Part shown: positions 1-10,591 of the stretch, in pieces
Numbering within the stretch: position 1 is the first letter of the stretch
Layout of the letters: every line of letters begins with the position of its first letter
Assembly: GCA_945271245.1 (NCBI GenBank)
Contig: CALYPF010000025.1
Span: 1 to 34,039 of the forward strand
Origin: an uncultured Enterobacteriaceae bacterium
GTDB taxonomy: Bacteria; Pseudomonadota; Gammaproteobacteria; Enterobacterales; Enterobacteriaceae
Direction of reading: 5' to 3'
DNA: 34,039 nt
The notes under the pieces: generated by a model
The model's database searches: none
What the model was told of the DNA's origin: nothing
Seen by the model: the letters and a program-made list of their open reading frames with translations, nothing else
Program-made: the position numbers and the translations under genes

Positions 1-53
1 CCACGACAACTGGAATCACAATCCAGGGCTCTACCAACTGAGCTATAGCCACC
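1..53 (-). tRNA. hisR: tRNA-His (GUG anticodon), 3' part cut by window start
   Basis: Read on the minus strand this begins GGTGGCTATAGCTCAG, the classic tRNA-His 5' half. It carries the extra 5' G, a D-loop GTTGG and an anticodon loop TTGTGAT (anticodon GTG). The T-arm and CCA end lie beyond base 1, so the gene is partial here. It follows tRNA-Arg(CCG) on the same strand by about 53 bases, the argX–hisR order of the E. coli/Salmonella argX-hisR-leuT-proM operon. leuT and proM would lie outside the window. Confidence 0.95.
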
Positions 54-106
54 ACTGTAATCACACGGTTAATCGTACCACCGCAGCTCAAGCGCCTTAA
101 ATTAAA

Positions 107-183
<77 letters not shown>

Positions 184-204
184 GTAGCGCCTTTGCGGAG
201 GGGG

Positions 205-233
205 ATACTACGGACTTCACACGGCGCTGTCTA
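205..233 (-). promoter_or_regulatory. argX-hisR operon promoter
   Basis: On the minus strand a TAGACA -35 (228–233) and a TAGTAT -10 (205–210) are separated by exactly 17 bases. A C-rich discriminator follows just upstream of the tRNA-Arg 5' end. A GC-rich discriminator is typical of stringently controlled stable-RNA promoters. The assignment is by pattern and position only. Confidence 0.7.
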
Positions 234-301
234 GTGGTTTTTTTAATAAAATGCGCGTTTGGTTATGCTTTGCACATTCCGGTGATTTAACCATCCTATT
301 T

Positions 302-1672
302 TCAAGACGCGGTGCGATTTCCTAAACCAAAAAGCTTATACACCAACGCGACGACGCCAAGGAAGAAAAGCCCAACAATCAGTGACATTCGCGTATCCTC
401 ATTCAGCCCCATCCCCACCAGAACGCAGAGCAAGAATGCCATCGTCAGCCAGTTTGTCCACGGAAATAATAAAGAGCGGAACGGGTGCGTTGTAAGCGCC
501 TCGCGATGCGCCTTACGAAAGCGTAATTGACTTATCAAAATCACAAACCATGGCACCATTCCTGGTAACACGCTGGCGCTATATACATAGACAAATACGC
601 GCTGTGGATTTGGAATGACGTAATTAAGGCAAGATCCTATCAGTAGAATAACGATAGACAGCGCGACACCGGCAACCGGCACGCCATTCGCGGAAACTTT
701 ACCCATTACAGCAGGCAGATGGCGATTTTTCGCCAGCGCATAGAGCATTCGTCCACAGCTATACATACCGCTGTTACAGCCGGATAACGCCGCGGTTAAC
801 ACCACGAAATTAATAATCCCCGCCGCTGCGGTAATCCCTATTTTCGCGAAAGTCAGGACAAATGGGCTACCGTTACTGCCAATTTCATTCCACGGGAAAA
901 TCGTTACGATGACAAAAATGGCACCGACGTAGAAAATAAGGATACGCCACAGCACCTTGCCAATAGCGCTACGCAGCGTCACCTGAGGGTTCTTTGCTTC
1001 GCCCGCAGTAATACCAATAAGCTCCACACCCTGATAAGACGCAACAACGATACATAATGCGGTGAGGAAACCTTTCCAGCCACCCGCGAAAAATCCACCG
1101 TTTTGCGTTAGATTACCAAAACCGGTAGGCAAACCACCGTTGCCCAAGCCAAAGAAAATCACGCCCAGGCCAACAATGATCATCACCAGAATCGTGGTCA
1201 CTTTGATCATGGCGAACCAAAATTCAATTTCACCATATAATCGCACTGCCGCCAGGTTCGCCAGAGCCACTAGCCCCACCGCGCATATCGCAGGTATCCA
1301 CTGCGGTAGTTCCGGAAACCAAAACTGAACATACACGCCGATGGCGGTTATTTCGGAAATCCCTACCGCCATCCACATAAACCAGTAAGACCACGCCGTT
1401 AAATAGCCGAAGAAGGGGCTCATATAGCGATGAGCATATACGGCGAATGAACCGGTTACCGGCTCCAGAAACAGCATTTCGCCCATTGAGCGCATAATAA
1501 AAAAGACAAATAGCCCGGCGATAATGTAAGCCAACAGCACGGACGGCCCTGCCCATTTCAGGGTGCTTGCCGACCCCATGAATAGCCCAACGCCTATCGT
1601 TCCGCCAAGCGCAATCAGCTCAATATGCCGCGCCTCCAGGCCACGCTGGAGCCCACTTTTACTTTCAGCCAT
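302..1672 (-). CDS. yifK: YifK/ThrP, APC-family amino-acid permease
   Basis: A 456-residue inner-membrane transporter of the amino acid-polyamine-organocation superfamily (AAT/GABA-permease type), about the length of E. coli YifK (461). The N-terminal signature '[14 protein letters not shown]' (about residues 22–35) is the substrate-binding TM1 motif of AroP/LysP/GabP-type permeases. About 12 hydrophobic segments follow. E. coli YifK has been reported as a proton-coupled threonine/serine importer (ThrP). The ATG at 1670–1672 has an AGAGGA Shine-Dalgarno. The leader just upstream contains ACAACAA, resembling the GcvB-controlled translation enhancer described for Salmonella yifK. The gene sits between the ECA operon and the argX tRNA operon, as in E. 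coli. Substrate is inferred from orthology. Confidence 0.93.
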   Translation of the reverse strand: MAESKSGLQRGLEARHIELIALGGTIGVGLFMGSASTLKWAGPSVLLAYIIAGLFVFFIMRSMGEMLFLEPVTGSFAVYAHRYMSPFFGYLTAWSYWFMWMAVGISEITAIGVYVQFWFPELPQWIPAICAVGLVALANLAAVRLYGEIEFWFAMIKVTTILVMIIVGLGVIFFGLGNGGLPTGFGNLTQNGGFFAGGWKGFLTALCIVVASYQGVELIGITAGEAKNPQVTLRSAIGKVLWRILIFYVGAIFVIVTIFPWNEIGSNGSPFVLTFAKIGITAAAGIINFVVLTAALSGCNSGMYSCGRMLYALAKNRHLPAVMGKVSANGVPVAGVALSIVILLIGSCLNYVIPNPQRVFVYVYSASVLPGMVPWFVILISQLRFRKAHREALTTHPFRSLLFPWTNWLTMAFLLCVLVGMGLNEDTRMSLIVGLFFLGVVALVYKLFGLGNRTAS

Positions 1673-1683
1673 ATATCCTCTTA

Positions 1684-1690
1684 TTGTTGT
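1684..1690 (-). promoter_or_regulatory. ACAACAA element in yifK leader, putative GcvB sRNA target
   Basis: The minus-strand leader reads ACAACAA a few bases before the AGAGGA Shine-Dalgarno of yifK. ACA repeats at this position in Salmonella yifK mRNA are known as a translation enhancer that the GU-rich R1 region of GcvB blocks. Here the motif is seen directly and the regulation is inferred. Confidence 0.5.
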
Positions 1691-1894
1691 ATTTGCTATA
1701 CCGTGACGGGTTTTCCCGCTTATTTTTATGTTTCACGCCGCAGCCGCGCTGCGCCGCCGCAAAAACCGGCGTGCGAGCGCAATAGTTCCGTATTTTTGTA
1801 CAAATAGGAAACCAGACGTAAGAAAACGCGGTCAGCGAGCCAAAAGCCAAATTAAAATCGTAAAAAAGCGATTGGGGACGGCGTACGTAAGGCC

Positions 1895-2635
1895 CTATAA
1901 ACGGCCTGAGTAGTGCCAACCTAAATAGCGTAGCAGGCGTAACTGGCGCGTGATTCGGCTTGGCTGGCACAGTAGACGATATAGCCACTCCAGCCCCAGC
2001 GCCTGCCAGCGCGCAGGCGCTCGCTTAACGCGCCCGGTGAATACATCATAGGTACCGCCGACCCCCATATATAAGGCATGAGGAGCGATGCAGCGACAAT
2101 CACGCATAAAGCGCTCCTGTACCGGCGATCCCATGGCAACGGTAACAATACGCGCGCCGCTGGCACGAATGCGCTCAAAAATAGCCTGCCGCGCCTCCGG
2201 TGGAAAAAAGCCGTGCTCGCTGCCAACAATATTGACCTGCCAGCGCTCCCGCAGCACTGTCACCGTTTGAGCTAACACATCCGGCTGCCCGCCCACTAAA
2301 AAAACGGGTGTACCATCGCGCCCCGCTCGCGCCATTAGCGCTTCCCACAGATCGGCGCCTGCCACGCGGGAAACTTTCGCTCCAGGATATTTTTTGCGGA
2401 TTGAACGCACCACGCTAATGCCATCTGCATATTTGAATTCTGCCTGTTCAATCAATGCGCGCACCTCAGGGCTGCGTTCAGCGGCCAGCACTTTCTCCGC
2501 ATTGATAGCAACCAGCGTTCCTTCTTTTAGCACACCGTCTTCATGCAGCCATTCCAGCGCATGATCCATATCGCGCCACCCCAGAAGCCTGAGCCCCCGC
2601 AGGATATACGACGGCGCTTCCGTCCGTTCACCCAT
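1895..2635 (-). CDS. wecG: UDP-ManNAcA transferase WecG (ECA lipid II synthase)
   Basis: A 246-residue GT26 (WecG/TagA/CpsF) family glycosyltransferase. It adds ManNAcA from UDP-ManNAcA to undecaprenyl-PP-GlcNAc, forming ECA lipid II at the cytoplasmic face. Family motifs are visible: '[10 protein letters not shown]', 'KYADGISVV', '[15 protein letters not shown]', '[11 protein letters not shown]', '[14 protein letters not shown]' and '[18 protein letters not shown]'. I chose the ATG at 2633–2635 rather than the in-frame ATG at 2683. It matches the E. coli length (246) and leaves a 4-base gap after wzyE, whereas the longer version would overlap wzyE by 44 bases. It is the last gene of the wec operon. 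A short hairpin (AGGCC/GGCCT, 1890–1907) spans its stop codon but has no adjacent T-run, so I do not call it a terminator. Confidence 0.96.
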   Translation of the reverse strand: MGERTEAPSYILRGLRLLGWRDMDHALEWLHEDGVLKEGTLVAINAEKVLAAERSPEVRALIEQAEFKYADGISVVRSIRKKYPGAKVSRVAGADLWEALMARAGRDGTPVFLVGGQPDVLAQTVTVLRERWQVNIVGSEHGFFPPEARQAIFERIRASGARIVTVAMGSPVQERFMRDCRCIAPHALYMGVGGTYDVFTGRVKRAPARWQALGLEWLYRLLCQPSRITRQLRLLRYLGWHYSGRL

Positions 2636-2639
2636 TGTT

Positions 2640-3998
2640 TTACTTATCCGACAAAAGTGTATCTCGCCGCGAAATACGCACATCCCGCGGATGAATCAAA
2701 CCGGCGCTATCCAGTAGCCAAAAAATGAGTTTTGCCAGAACCAGGCAAATACTAAAAACCAGTAAAAAGAAAATAACGCGGGACACGAAAGCATCCAGCC
2801 CTTCACGCGCCAACACGATCATATTAAAGATGGCACCAAAGCAGAAGCTTTGTAAGATAGCCGCTTTATAGCGGTTAGTTTCCTCGCGCCCGCGCTGATA
2901 CAGCCAGTCAAACCATTTGATAATTAATCCTACGGCTATCGCCCCGGGCGCGATAAACCCATAACCGCCCATGACCAGTAGCGATCCTATCAGGGTCGGG
3001 GAGATAGCAAGCCCCGAGTGGTTATTGAGAACCTCCCAGGTAAAATAGTTAGCGCTGTTGAGTACCGCCGTCGGGCGGCCAGGCCAAAGCCAGGAAGGAA
3101 TAAATACATAAAAATCCCGCACAATAGGCGCCAGCCCCTGGAAATGAATGTCACTGTAATGCTGCAGCAGCAGCGCCAGGTTTTCCCAGGGCGAAAAAGT
3201 ATCGCGCGTCAAATACAAAAAGGTGTAAAAGGCTTCGTCGCCGCTCACGTTCAATCCATACCGTTTTAATGCCAGCCAGAACATACCCACAATACCGAAC
3301 GCGCCGGCGGTGATAACCATCCACAGAGAAATCCAGCCGCGAATCATGCCGATAAACAGGAAAATAGCGAATGCGATAATAATATTCGCGCGCGTACCGC
3401 CAACAATTGCATACGTCAGTAACCCAAAAGCGACGGTGGTGACCAGGAAAAACAGCCACGCTTTTCGATCCTGACGTAAAAAATAGAGCACCAGCATCGC
3501 CGGGATGAAGAAGTAGAAAAAACGTTTCAGAGCAACGCCGGACACCTGGCTTGAAAAGATTTCGCTGTATGAATGCAACTTAAAAAGTAGAAAGCCATTG
3601 TGCAGAAAAAAAACGGCCACGCTTACCAGCGCGACGGCCAGAAGAAGATAAAAAGTCAGGTGGGTTTCTACCCGATTCATCGTAAATAACGCAGGCGCTT
3701 GATCTCGCCGCGCCGGACGCAGTCGCGTTTTATAAGCCACAGAGTAAATGGCATAGAACGCACTCGCACAAATCAGGGCCTGCTGCAATTCTGCAGCGGG
3801 AACAACGGCGACGTTAAAGCGAAAGACCAGTACCGCCGTCAGCGGGAAACCGAAATAGAAGGTTAATAAAAATAGCAGCGAAAAGAATACAGTGAAGTTA
3901 AAGCGTGCCCGACGAATTTCACGCCAGGTTAGGGTGCCGATAAATATAATCGATAGCAGCCAAATCACGAACAGACCACTAAACTCCAGCAATGTCAT
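2640..3998 (-). CDS. wzyE: ECA polysaccharide polymerase WzyE
   Basis: A 452-residue polytopic membrane protein, close to E. coli WzyE (450). It joins undecaprenyl-linked ECA trisaccharide repeats in the periplasm, with chain length set by WzzE. It has about 11 hydrophobic segments, including a strongly conserved block '[18 protein letters not shown]' and a long periplasmic stretch containing '[17 protein letters not shown]', 'PSWLWPGRP' and '[15 protein letters not shown]'. The start codon overlaps the wecF stop (ATGA, 3995–3998), implying translational coupling. Confidence 0.96.
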   Translation of the reverse strand: MTLLEFSGLFVIWLLSIIFIGTLTWREIRRARFNFTVFFSLLFLLTFYFGFPLTAVLVFRFNVAVVPAAELQQALICASAFYAIYSVAYKTRLRPARRDQAPALFTMNRVETHLTFYLLLAVALVSVAVFFLHNGFLLFKLHSYSEIFSSQVSGVALKRFFYFFIPAMLVLYFLRQDRKAWLFFLVTTVAFGLLTYAIVGGTRANIIIAFAIFLFIGMIRGWISLWMVITAGAFGIVGMFWLALKRYGLNVSGDEAFYTFLYLTRDTFSPWENLALLLQHYSDIHFQGLAPIVRDFYVFIPSWLWPGRPTAVLNSANYFTWEVLNNHSGLAISPTLIGSLLVMGGYGFIAPGAIAVGLIIKWFDWLYQRGREETNRYKAAILQSFCFGAIFNMIVLAREGLDAFVSRVIFFLLVFSICLVLAKLIFWLLDSAGLIHPRDVRISRRDTLLSDK

Positions 3999-5071
3999 GT
4001 ACTTTCTCCCGATGCAATCAGCAGCGCACGCCGCCAGCCCGCAATATAGTTCGGGCTAAAGAAAGCTATCTGTCGTTTGTCCCTATTTTGCAACTGTTGC
4101 TGTGCTTCTCGGATCTTCTTCTCATCCAGCGGCTCACCGGCAAAGAGCACCGGTACCTGCTGTTCCGCCATATCGCACCAAAACGGGTTTTTACGGCTTA
4201 AGACACACGGCACCCCGGCCTGAATCAGCAAGCACAGCGTACCAATGCCCTGCTGGCGCTCGAAGATAAAGTAGCCGAGATCGCAGGTCTGCAGCAGAGC
4301 AAGGTAATCTTCAAACGGCATACGGTCACGCAGGATGGTCAGATTCTCCGGGCTGAACAGCGCCTGCCCCTCGCGCGCCACTTCCTCAATCCAGGCGCTA
4401 TTCCCTTCGGGATAGCCCATAGGAATAATAATTTTGACCGTATCGCCAAATTGCCGGTAAATTTCATGCAGCGCGGAAATGTGAAGATTACTGCGATCGC
4501 CAGAATTTCCTATCAAAATCGTCAGTCGTCCTCCCATTTTCCGTATTTTGCCCGATGAATTTAACGCCGGATCCATACGCGTAGGAAAATAGAGTAACTC
4601 CGTTGGCACACCGGAATGCCGTTGGCTAAAGTAGCGCAAATCGCCGCGCGTGCCGAATACGCGGCCAACGCGCCCCTGCGCACGACGGCGCAGAAGATAA
4701 AAAAGGCGAAATTTCACGCTGGAAGCGGCTTCATAAAGATCTGCGCCCCACATATGCCAGCTCACCTGATTTGGCCGTAAACCGCCAGTGAGCAAGGCAA
4801 GCCATAGGCTTACATTAAACTGCCCGTGGAAAAAGAAGCGCTGCGCCCGCTGGTTACGCGCGATGGCCACCACCGCCCGCGCCAGCGATTTTTTGTCCGG
4901 GAAACGGGCGATCTTCAGCCCCGGCCACACCTGTTGCAGGCCAGGATCGTTACTGACTACCATAAAATGGCGCCCTTGTTCAGGTGCGCCCAGCGTATCC
5001 TGGAAAAACGCCAGCATCGTACGATTATGATGCGGGATATCCGATCCCAACACGTGTATAAGCGCCGTCAT
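3995..5071 (-). CDS. wecF: Fuc4NAc transferase WecF (ECA lipid III synthase)
   Basis: A 358-residue GT56-family glycosyltransferase that transfers 4-acetamido-4,6-dideoxy-galactose from dTDP-Fuc4NAc to ECA lipid II, completing the trisaccharide lipid III. Characteristic stretches are '[19 protein letters not shown]' at the N-terminus, '[11 protein letters not shown]', '[13 protein letters not shown]' and '[19 protein letters not shown]'. The start is set at the ATG (5069–5071) that overlaps the wzxE stop as ATGA and gives nearly the E. coli length (359). The ORF remains open 48 bases further upstream, but that extension lies inside wzxE. No membrane segments are apparent, so it is probably a peripheral inner-membrane enzyme. 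Confidence 0.96.
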   Translation of the reverse strand: MTALIHVLGSDIPHHNRTMLAFFQDTLGAPEQGRHFMVVSNDPGLQQVWPGLKIARFPDKKSLARAVVAIARNQRAQRFFFHGQFNVSLWLALLTGGLRPNQVSWHMWGADLYEAASSVKFRLFYLLRRRAQGRVGRVFGTRGDLRYFSQRHSGVPTELLYFPTRMDPALNSSGKIRKMGGRLTILIGNSGDRSNLHISALHEIYRQFGDTVKIIIPMGYPEGNSAWIEEVAREGQALFSPENLTILRDRMPFEDYLALLQTCDLGYFIFERQQGIGTLCLLIQAGVPCVLSRKNPFWCDMAEQQVPVLFAGEPLDEKKIREAQQQLQNRDKRQIAFFSPNYIAGWRRALLIASGEST

Positions 5072-6318
5072 GGCCGCCTCCGCCAGATCAGGAAACCAGT
5101 ACAGCACAGAGCAAACCACACGATATAGGTCGCCATATAAGCCTGCGTTGCTCCCAGCGCTCCATTCTTTGGAATTAGCCAGTGGGACAACCCGGTAAGC
5201 AGGATAAACTGGCTAACTTCTGCTACCAGGTACAAACGCAGCGACGCGCGCGCGATTATCAAATAGCCAAACACATAGGCGCCGACTTTCAGCACATCGC
5301 CGCATAATTGCCAGCCGAAGAGATCGCGCATTGCGGTAAACTTCGGGGAAAATAGCAGCCAGATAGCCACATCTCGCAGCAACCAAACTAGTAGACTCGC
5401 TATCGCCACCGCCGGTAGCACGAAGCGCAACGCTTTAATAATCTCATGGCTTATCGCCGGTTTTTCACTTAGGCGGGCAAGAGTCGGCAATAGCCAAACG
5501 CTAAACGCGGCCGTAATAAACTGTAAATAAGCATCCGAGATACTGCTAACGCCTTGCCAAATCCCAACCGCATCCCATCCATAGCGCATCGCCAGGAGAT
5601 TACGCATCATGACGTAGGCGACGGGCATGGTAACGGAGGTCATCAGCGCCATCGCGGTAAATTTCGCCAGCCCCGCCGCCAGAGGTTTATCCCAACAAGG
5701 TGCGAAATAGTTAAGCGGCATAGCCCGGCTGCGCGCCAGTAATAACATGGCAGGGAAAACAATTAGCGCCGGCACTAACGCCAGCCCAATTAGCGCGCCC
5801 GGGTAGCCCCCAGTTCGCCAGCAGACGAAGTACGCCAGTACGCCGACAAAGCTGCCGATAATCAGCGCCAGCGCATTAATGGCCGCATTTCGAAACCCTT
5901 TGATAACCGCCAGCGCCAGATTTGCCCAGGCAATACCAAACTGGATAAGCGCCACCAGCCGGATTATGTTCACATAATCCGCATGCCCGAATAGCGCAAT
6001 GCTTATTAAAGGCGCCGCCAGCAGAAAACCTAAAGCCAGTAAAGTCGAAAAGCCAAGCACCATCGCTGAGGCCGTCCCGGCTACGCGACGAAGCCGCGCA
6101 GGTTCGTCGTGGTACTGAGCGACGTATTTGGTCACGCCGTTGAAAATACCTGCGCCAGCTAGCACGCCGAGCACGATAATAAGCTGTCGGAAATTGCCCG
6201 CCATACCAACGCCCGAAGGGCCGTAGGCTACCGCCAGCAGCTTTACTACCAACAGCCCGGCACCGATTTTTACAAGCGTAGAGGTTGCCGTCCATACCGA
6301 GGCTTTTGCCAGCGACAT
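5068..6318 (-). CDS. wzxE: ECA lipid III flippase WzxE
   Basis: A 416-residue polytopic protein of the MATE/MOP (Wzx) exporter superfamily, the same length class as E. coli WzxE (416). It moves undecaprenyl-PP-linked ECA trisaccharide from the cytoplasmic to the periplasmic leaflet for WzyE. About 12 membrane spans are evident. The N-terminus '[23 protein letters not shown]' is typical of the family, followed by '[14 protein letters not shown]'. The start overlaps the wecE stop by one base (TGATG) and the end overlaps wecF by four, so the gene is embedded in the operon. Confidence 0.96.
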   Translation of the reverse strand: MSLAKASVWTATSTLVKIGAGLLVVKLLAVAYGPSGVGMAGNFRQLIIVLGVLAGAGIFNGVTKYVAQYHDEPARLRRVAGTASAMVLGFSTLLALGFLLAAPLISIALFGHADYVNIIRLVALIQFGIAWANLALAVIKGFRNAAINALALIIGSFVGVLAYFVCWRTGGYPGALIGLALVPALIVFPAMLLLARSRAMPLNYFAPCWDKPLAAGLAKFTAMALMTSVTMPVAYVMMRNLLAMRYGWDAVGIWQGVSSISDAYLQFITAAFSVWLLPTLARLSEKPAISHEIIKALRFVLPAVAIASLLVWLLRDVAIWLLFSPKFTAMRDLFGWQLCGDVLKVGAYVFGYLIIARASLRLYLVAEVSQFILLTGLSHWLIPKNGALGATQAYMATYIVWFALCCTGFLIWRRRP

Positions 6319-7448
6319 CAGGCGAGATAACTCACTAATGAATTAATCACCGTGCGCTGGTTAACGGGAGCAAGGTTGTAGAAGAGCGGCAGGCGTAATA
6401 AGCGCTCACTTTCGCGCGTCGTATAGTCGTCTTTCCCGTGAAAATAACCGTATTGCTGGCCCGCCGGGCTACTGTGCAGCGGGATATAATGAAAAACGGC
6501 CAGGATTTCCGCCTCTTTCAGCCAGGCGATAAGCCGCTCGCGATCCGCCTCATCGCGCAGTTTGATATAAAACATATGCGCATTGTGGTTACATTCTGCA
6601 GGCAGCGTCGGCAATTCAATACGCCCCTTTTGCATCAGCGGCAACAGGGCATCGTAGTAGGTTTGCCACAGCGTTAAGCGCTGGCGATTAATGGTATCGG
6701 CGGCTTCAAGCTGCGCCCACAGGTAGGCGGCCTGTAAATCCGACATGAGAAAACTCGATCCCAGGTCACGCCACGTATATTTATCCACCTGGCCGCGAAA
6801 AAACTGGCTGCGGTTCGTCCCTTTTTCACGAATAATCTCTGCCCGTGCAACAAGTTCCGCATCGTTGACAAGCGTCGCACCGCCTTCGCCACCGGCAGTG
6901 TAATTTTTCGTTTCATGAAAACTAAAACAACCAATATGGCCGATGGTGCCCAGCGCCCTGCCTTTGTAAGTAGACATCACGCCCTGCGCGGCATCCTCAA
7001 TTACCCATAGCTTATGCGCGTTGGCAATACGCATAATCGTATCCATTTCACAGGCGACGCCCGCGTAATGGACAGGAACAATCGCGCGGGTTTTTTCTGT
7101 AATAGCCGCTTCGATTTTCCGCTCATCGATATTCATGGTATCAGGACGGATATCGACAAACACGAGGCGTGCGCCGCGAAGGACAAACGCATTCGCCGTC
7201 GACACAAAGGTATAGCTCGGCACGATCACTTCATCGCCGGGCTGAATATCAATTAGCAGCGCCGCCATTTCCAGAGAGGCAGTGCAAGAGGGCGTCAGGA
7301 GTACCTTACGTACGTTAAAACGCTGTTCCATCCACTGCTGGCAGCGTCGGGTAAACGCGCCATCGCCGCACAGCTTCCCGCTCTCTATGGCAGACTGCAA
7401 ATAATCTTTCTCCGTCCCCACTACCGGCGGCGCGTTAAATGGAATCAT
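6318..7448 (-). CDS. wecE: dTDP-4-amino-4,6-dideoxygalactose transaminase WecE
   Basis: A 376-residue PLP-dependent aminotransferase of the DegT/DnrJ/EryC1 family, the same length as E. coli WecE. It converts dTDP-4-keto-6-deoxyglucose and glutamate to dTDP-Fuc4N. The PLP-binding lysine is K181 in 'CFSFHETKNYTAGGEGG'. 'LTPSCTASLEMAALL' and 'IEDAAQGVMSTYKG' (cofactor contacts) are also present. I chose the ATG at 7446–7448 because it has a strong GGTGA Shine-Dalgarno and matches the family N-terminus 'MIPFNAPPVVGTE'. The open frame continues 75 bases upstream into wecD. Its substrate depends on dTDP-glucose pathway enzymes, whose usual genes (rffG, rffH) are not in this operon. Confidence 0.96.
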   Translation of the reverse strand: MIPFNAPPVVGTEKDYLQSAIESGKLCGDGAFTRRCQQWMEQRFNVRKVLLTPSCTASLEMAALLIDIQPGDEVIVPSYTFVSTANAFVLRGARLVFVDIRPDTMNIDERKIEAAITEKTRAIVPVHYAGVACEMDTIMRIANAHKLWVIEDAAQGVMSTYKGRALGTIGHIGCFSFHETKNYTAGGEGGATLVNDAELVARAEIIREKGTNRSQFFRGQVDKYTWRDLGSSFLMSDLQAAYLWAQLEAADTINRQRLTLWQTYYDALLPLMQKGRIELPTLPAECNHNAHMFYIKLRDEADRERLIAWLKEAEILAVFHYIPLHSSPAGQQYGYFHGKDDYTTRESERLLRLPLFYNLAPVNQRTVINSLVSYLA

Positions 7449-7452
7449 GATT

Positions 7453-8151
7453 TCACCTGTATAACCAATACGCGACGTTCTCAATACCAGCGCCGCTTCT
7501 GAGATAGCAATTAAGTGCCGCACGATTGCCGGGCTGCGTAGCGACCCACAGCCGCGTCAGGCCGCGCTCTGCGCTCCAGCGACACGCCGCCTGCATTAAC
7601 GCATCCCCGACGCCGCGACCGGCCAGCAGACCTATCCGGGCGTCGTTATCATTAACCTGCCGCAGTGTAACAAAACCTCGCAGCGCTCCGCCTTCACGTA
7701 ACACCAGGCAGATATCGTCAAACGTTCCCTTCACCGCATTCTCCACCCAGCGCGAATAAAAACGCGCGCTGGCGCCAGGCGTGTACCAGGGGGCACGGAA
7801 ACGACTGTACTGAAACACTGCGTCCGCCATTGAGCGCAGTGGTGGAATATCCAACTCCGTCGCTGCGGTCAGCCCAGCGTCTACATAGTTCTGAGTCAGA
7901 GGAAGACTAAGATTTACCTCGCCGTCAACCAGGCGAAAACCCTGTGCCTGAAGCACATCCAGATGCGAATCATCAGCGGCGTTTACCTTTGCCTGAATCC
8001 GGTCAAAAGCCTGGAGCTGCGCCTCTGTCAGAGGGCCTGCGCTCGCTGAGAAATTCACGCGTGCAGTACGCAGGCCAAAGAATCCGCTTTCCCACTCAAG
8101 ATGCAGCAGATCCGCGCACAAAACGGGGGTCGACGACAAACTCAACGCCAT
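7453..8151 (-). CDS. wecD: dTDP-Fuc4N acetyltransferase WecD
   Basis: A 232-residue GNAT-fold N-acetyltransferase that acetylates dTDP-4-amino-4,6-dideoxygalactose with acetyl-CoA to give dTDP-Fuc4NAc, the substrate of WecF. The C-terminal half carries the acetyl-CoA binding region 'ARIGLLAGRGVGDALMQAA' and the conserved end 'NVAYWLYR'. 'YSRFRAPWYTPGASARFYSRW' precedes it, as in the E. coli enzyme. It is about eight residues longer at the N-terminus than E. coli WecD (224), because the only good start (8149–8151) lies inside the 3' end of wecC with a 10-base overlap. Normally rffG and rffH separate wecC and wecD, but here the two genes are directly fused in the operon. Divergence from E. coli is higher than for neighbouring genes. 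Confidence 0.95.
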   Translation of the reverse strand: MALSLSSTPVLCADLLHLEWESGFFGLRTARVNFSASAGPLTEAQLQAFDRIQAKVNAADDSHLDVLQAQGFRLVDGEVNLSLPLTQNYVDAGLTAATELDIPPLRSMADAVFQYSRFRAPWYTPGASARFYSRWVENAVKGTFDDICLVLREGGALRGFVTLRQVNDNDARIGLLAGRGVGDALMQAACRWSAERGLTRLWVATQPGNRAALNCYLRSGAGIENVAYWLYR

Positions 8152-9404
8152 ACGCCCCGGGTGTCAACTATCCACGGCTGAAGAATATTCCCGGCGTCGA
8201 TCGCCTTAAACGCGCGGTGATCGACCAGCATTACCAGTACATCAGCGCGCGCCAGCGCGGCGGAGATATCAACCAATTCACAGCGCGGCGCAAGCGTTGG
8301 GGGCAGCGTATGGATATTGGGTTCAACCGCCAGCAGCGCGCCGGCGTGCCATTCAGCCAGGGCGTTGACAATCGTCATCGACGGGCTTTCCCGTAAGTCA
8401 TCAATATCGGGCTTGAACGCCAGTCCAAAACAGGCAATCGTTATCTCACTGGCGCGGCGGTGCGTTTCTGACAGGCAGTCGGCAACCGCCGCTTTAACCT
8501 GCTGAACGACCCAGTCAGGTTTAGCATCGTTCACTTCACGCGCCGTGCGGATTAACCGCGCTTCTTCAGGGCTTTGTGCCACAATAAACCACGGATCGAC
8601 GGCGATACAGTGTCCGCCTACGCCTGGCCCTGGCTGCAATATATTGACGCGCGGATGGCGATTTGCCAGACGAATCAACTCCCAGACGTCAATGCCTTTA
8701 TCCGCGCAGATAAGCGATAATTCATTGGCAAATGCAATATTCACGTCGCGAAAGCTATTTTCTGTCAATTTACACATTTCCGCCGTTCGCGCGGTAGTCT
8801 CGATACATTCACCTTTTAAGAACAGGCGATAAAGGTCGCTGGCGCGCGCAGAACAAGTGGGCGTTAATCCGCCAATAACGCGATCGTTGGCAACCAGTTC
8901 CGCCATAATCTTCCCAGGCAGTACCCGCTCAGGGCAGTAGGCGATATTTACATCTGCCTGCTCGCCCGCCTGCTGCGGAAAAGTGAGATCCGGGCGAAGT
9001 TTCGCGAGCCACTGCGCAACCTGCTCAGTCGTGCCCACCGGCGACGTCGATTCAATGATAACCAGCGCGCCTTTGGTTAACACCGGAGCAATAGACTCTG
9101 CGGCCGCCTGAACATAGACCATATCGGGCTCATGCCCGTCTTTAAAAGGCGTCGGTACCGCAATGAGGTAAGCGTCTGCCGCCACTGGTATCGTTCGCGC
9201 GCTGAGCCAGCCTCCCTGTACGGCATTTTTTACCGCCGTATCCAGTTCGGGTTCAACAATGTGGATTTCACCGCGATTGATGGTATTTACGGTTTCTACA
9301 TTTATATCAATCCCCACGACGCGCCTGCGCCGTGAGGCAAAGGCCGCCGCGGTCGGCAAGCCTATATATCCCAGGCCAATCACTGAGATAGTGTCAAAAC
9401 TCAT
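8142..9404 (-). CDS. wecC: UDP-N-acetyl-D-mannosamine dehydrogenase WecC
   Basis: A 420-residue UDP-glucose/GDP-mannose dehydrogenase family enzyme, identical in length to E. coli WecC. It oxidises UDP-ManNAc to UDP-ManNAcA with two NAD+. The Rossmann motif '[10 protein letters not shown]' is at residues 10–19, and the catalytic cysteine is C266 in '[13 protein letters not shown]'. '[19 protein letters not shown]' lies in the middle domain and the C-terminal UDP-binding domain has '[17 protein letters not shown]'. The start overlaps the wecB stop by four bases (ATGA, 9401–9404). The C-terminus 'RGVWR' is intact even though the following gene is wecD rather than rffG, so the gene is not truncated at the junction. 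Confidence 0.97.
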   Translation of the reverse strand: MSFDTISVIGLGYIGLPTAAAFASRRRRVVGIDINVETVNTINRGEIHIVEPELDTAVKNAVQGGWLSARTIPVAADAYLIAVPTPFKDGHEPDMVYVQAAAESIAPVLTKGALVIIESTSPVGTTEQVAQWLAKLRPDLTFPQQAGEQADVNIAYCPERVLPGKIMAELVANDRVIGGLTPTCSARASDLYRLFLKGECIETTARTAEMCKLTENSFRDVNIAFANELSLICADKGIDVWELIRLANRHPRVNILQPGPGVGGHCIAVDPWFIVAQSPEEARLIRTAREVNDAKPDWVVQQVKAAVADCLSETHRRASEITIACFGLAFKPDIDDLRESPSMTIVNALAEWHAGALLAVEPNIHTLPPTLAPRCELVDISAALARADVLVMLVDHRAFKAIDAGNILQPWIVDTRGVWR

Positions 9405-10531
9405 AGTGTCGTCCGATTATTTTTCAACGCTGCAATAATGCGCGCAGAGGCTTTTCCATCGCCATAGGGGTTATGTGCCTGGCTCATGGCCTGGTAGGCA
9501 TGCTTATCGTGTAGCAGCCGGGTAACTTCTTCAACGATGGTGTGAGTATTTGTCCCTACTAAACGCACTGTTCCTGCTTCTACTGCTTCCGGGCGCTCTG
9601 TAGTATCGCGCATCACCAGTACCGGCTTACCTAATGATGGCGCTTCTTCCTGAATGCCGCCTGAATCGGTCAAAATCATCCAGGCGTGGTTCATGAGCCA
9701 TACAAAGGGACGGTAATCCTGAGGCGCAATCAGAATGACGTTTTCAACATGGCTCAGAATGCGATTCACCGGCTCACTAACATTCGGGTTCAGATGTACC
9801 GGATAGACAATCTGTACGTCCGGGTTTTCAGCGGCTATCTGCGCCAGCGCCTGACAGATATGTTCAAACCCACTGCCAAAACTTTCCCGGCGATGCCCCG
9901 TCACCAGGATCATTTTTTTATCGGCCTGCAGGAATGGATAGCGAGCGCGCAGCGCCTGACTTTCGTCTTCATTGTTAAGAATACGATCGCGCATCGACAG
10001 CAAAGCATCGACCACGGTATTGCCGGTCACGAAAATCTTCTCCGGAGCGATATTTTCGCGCAGCAGATTCTGTCGGGAGGTTTCCGTTGGGGCAAAGTGA
10101 AAACGGGCAAGATGTCCCGTCAGCGTTCTGTTGGCCTCTTCAGGCCATGGAGAATAGAGATCGCCAGTGCGCAATCCCGCCTCAACGTGCCCCACCGCGA
10201 TACGCTGATAAAAGGCTGCAAGGCTGGTCGCAATGGTAGTAGTAGTATCACCATGCACCAGCACCACATCCGGACGGAAAGATTCCAGCACGGGTTTTAA
10301 GCCTTCAAGAATCCGGCACGTAATTTCCGTCAACCCCTGTCCGGGACTCATAATATTCAGGTCATAGTCAGGCTTAATAGAAAACAGATCCAGCACCTGA
10401 TCTAACATTTCACGATGCTGGGCCGTGACACAAACTTTAGCTTCAAATGCAGGATCGGCCGCCAGCGCATGAACCAGCGGCGCCATTTTTATAGCCTCAG
10501 GACGTGTACCAAAAACGGTTAACACTTTCAC
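9401..10531 (-). CDS. wecB: UDP-GlcNAc 2-epimerase (non-hydrolysing) WecB
   Basis: A 376-residue enzyme, the same length as E. coli WecB. It interconverts UDP-GlcNAc and UDP-ManNAc, supplying WecC. Family motifs are '[14 protein letters not shown]' (residues 7–20), '[10 protein letters not shown]', '[19 protein letters not shown]', 'TGHRRESFG' and '[19 protein letters not shown]'. The start is GTG (10529–10531), with no better in-frame ATG, as I recall for E. coli wecB. It lies 60 bases after wzzE and overlaps wecC by four bases. Confidence 0.97.
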   Translation of the reverse strand: MKVLTVFGTRPEAIKMAPLVHALAADPAFEAKVCVTAQHREMLDQVLDLFSIKPDYDLNIMSPGQGLTEITCRILEGLKPVLESFRPDVVLVHGDTTTTIATSLAAFYQRIAVGHVEAGLRTGDLYSPWPEEANRTLTGHLARFHFAPTETSRQNLLRENIAPEKIFVTGNTVVDALLSMRDRILNNEDESQALRARYPFLQADKKMILVTGHRRESFGSGFEHICQALAQIAAENPDVQIVYPVHLNPNVSEPVNRILSHVENVILIAPQDYRPFVWLMNHAWMILTDSGGIQEEAPSLGKPVLVMRDTTERPEAVEAGTVRLVGTNTHTIVEEVTRLLHDKHAYQAMSQAHNPYGDGKASARIIAALKNNRTTL

Positions 10532-10591
10532 AGTTATCTACCTCAAATTATCCTGTGGGGTAGTCGCCCTGCTCCCGCCACAGAGAGTGAT

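Noticed and set aside
1890-1907. AGGCC/GGCCT hairpin at the end of wecG as the operon terminator
   Set aside because: The stem is only 5 bp, overlaps the stop codon and is not followed by a T-run.
7944-8396. 150-codon plus-strand ORF across the wecC–wecD junction
   Set aside because: It is antisense to two conserved genes. It was considered as a possible new gene at the rffGH loss site, but the opposite-strand proteins account for the sequence.
9686-10300. 204-codon plus-strand ORF
   Set aside because: It lies entirely antisense to wecB, whose protein is fully conserved, and shows no recognisable motif.
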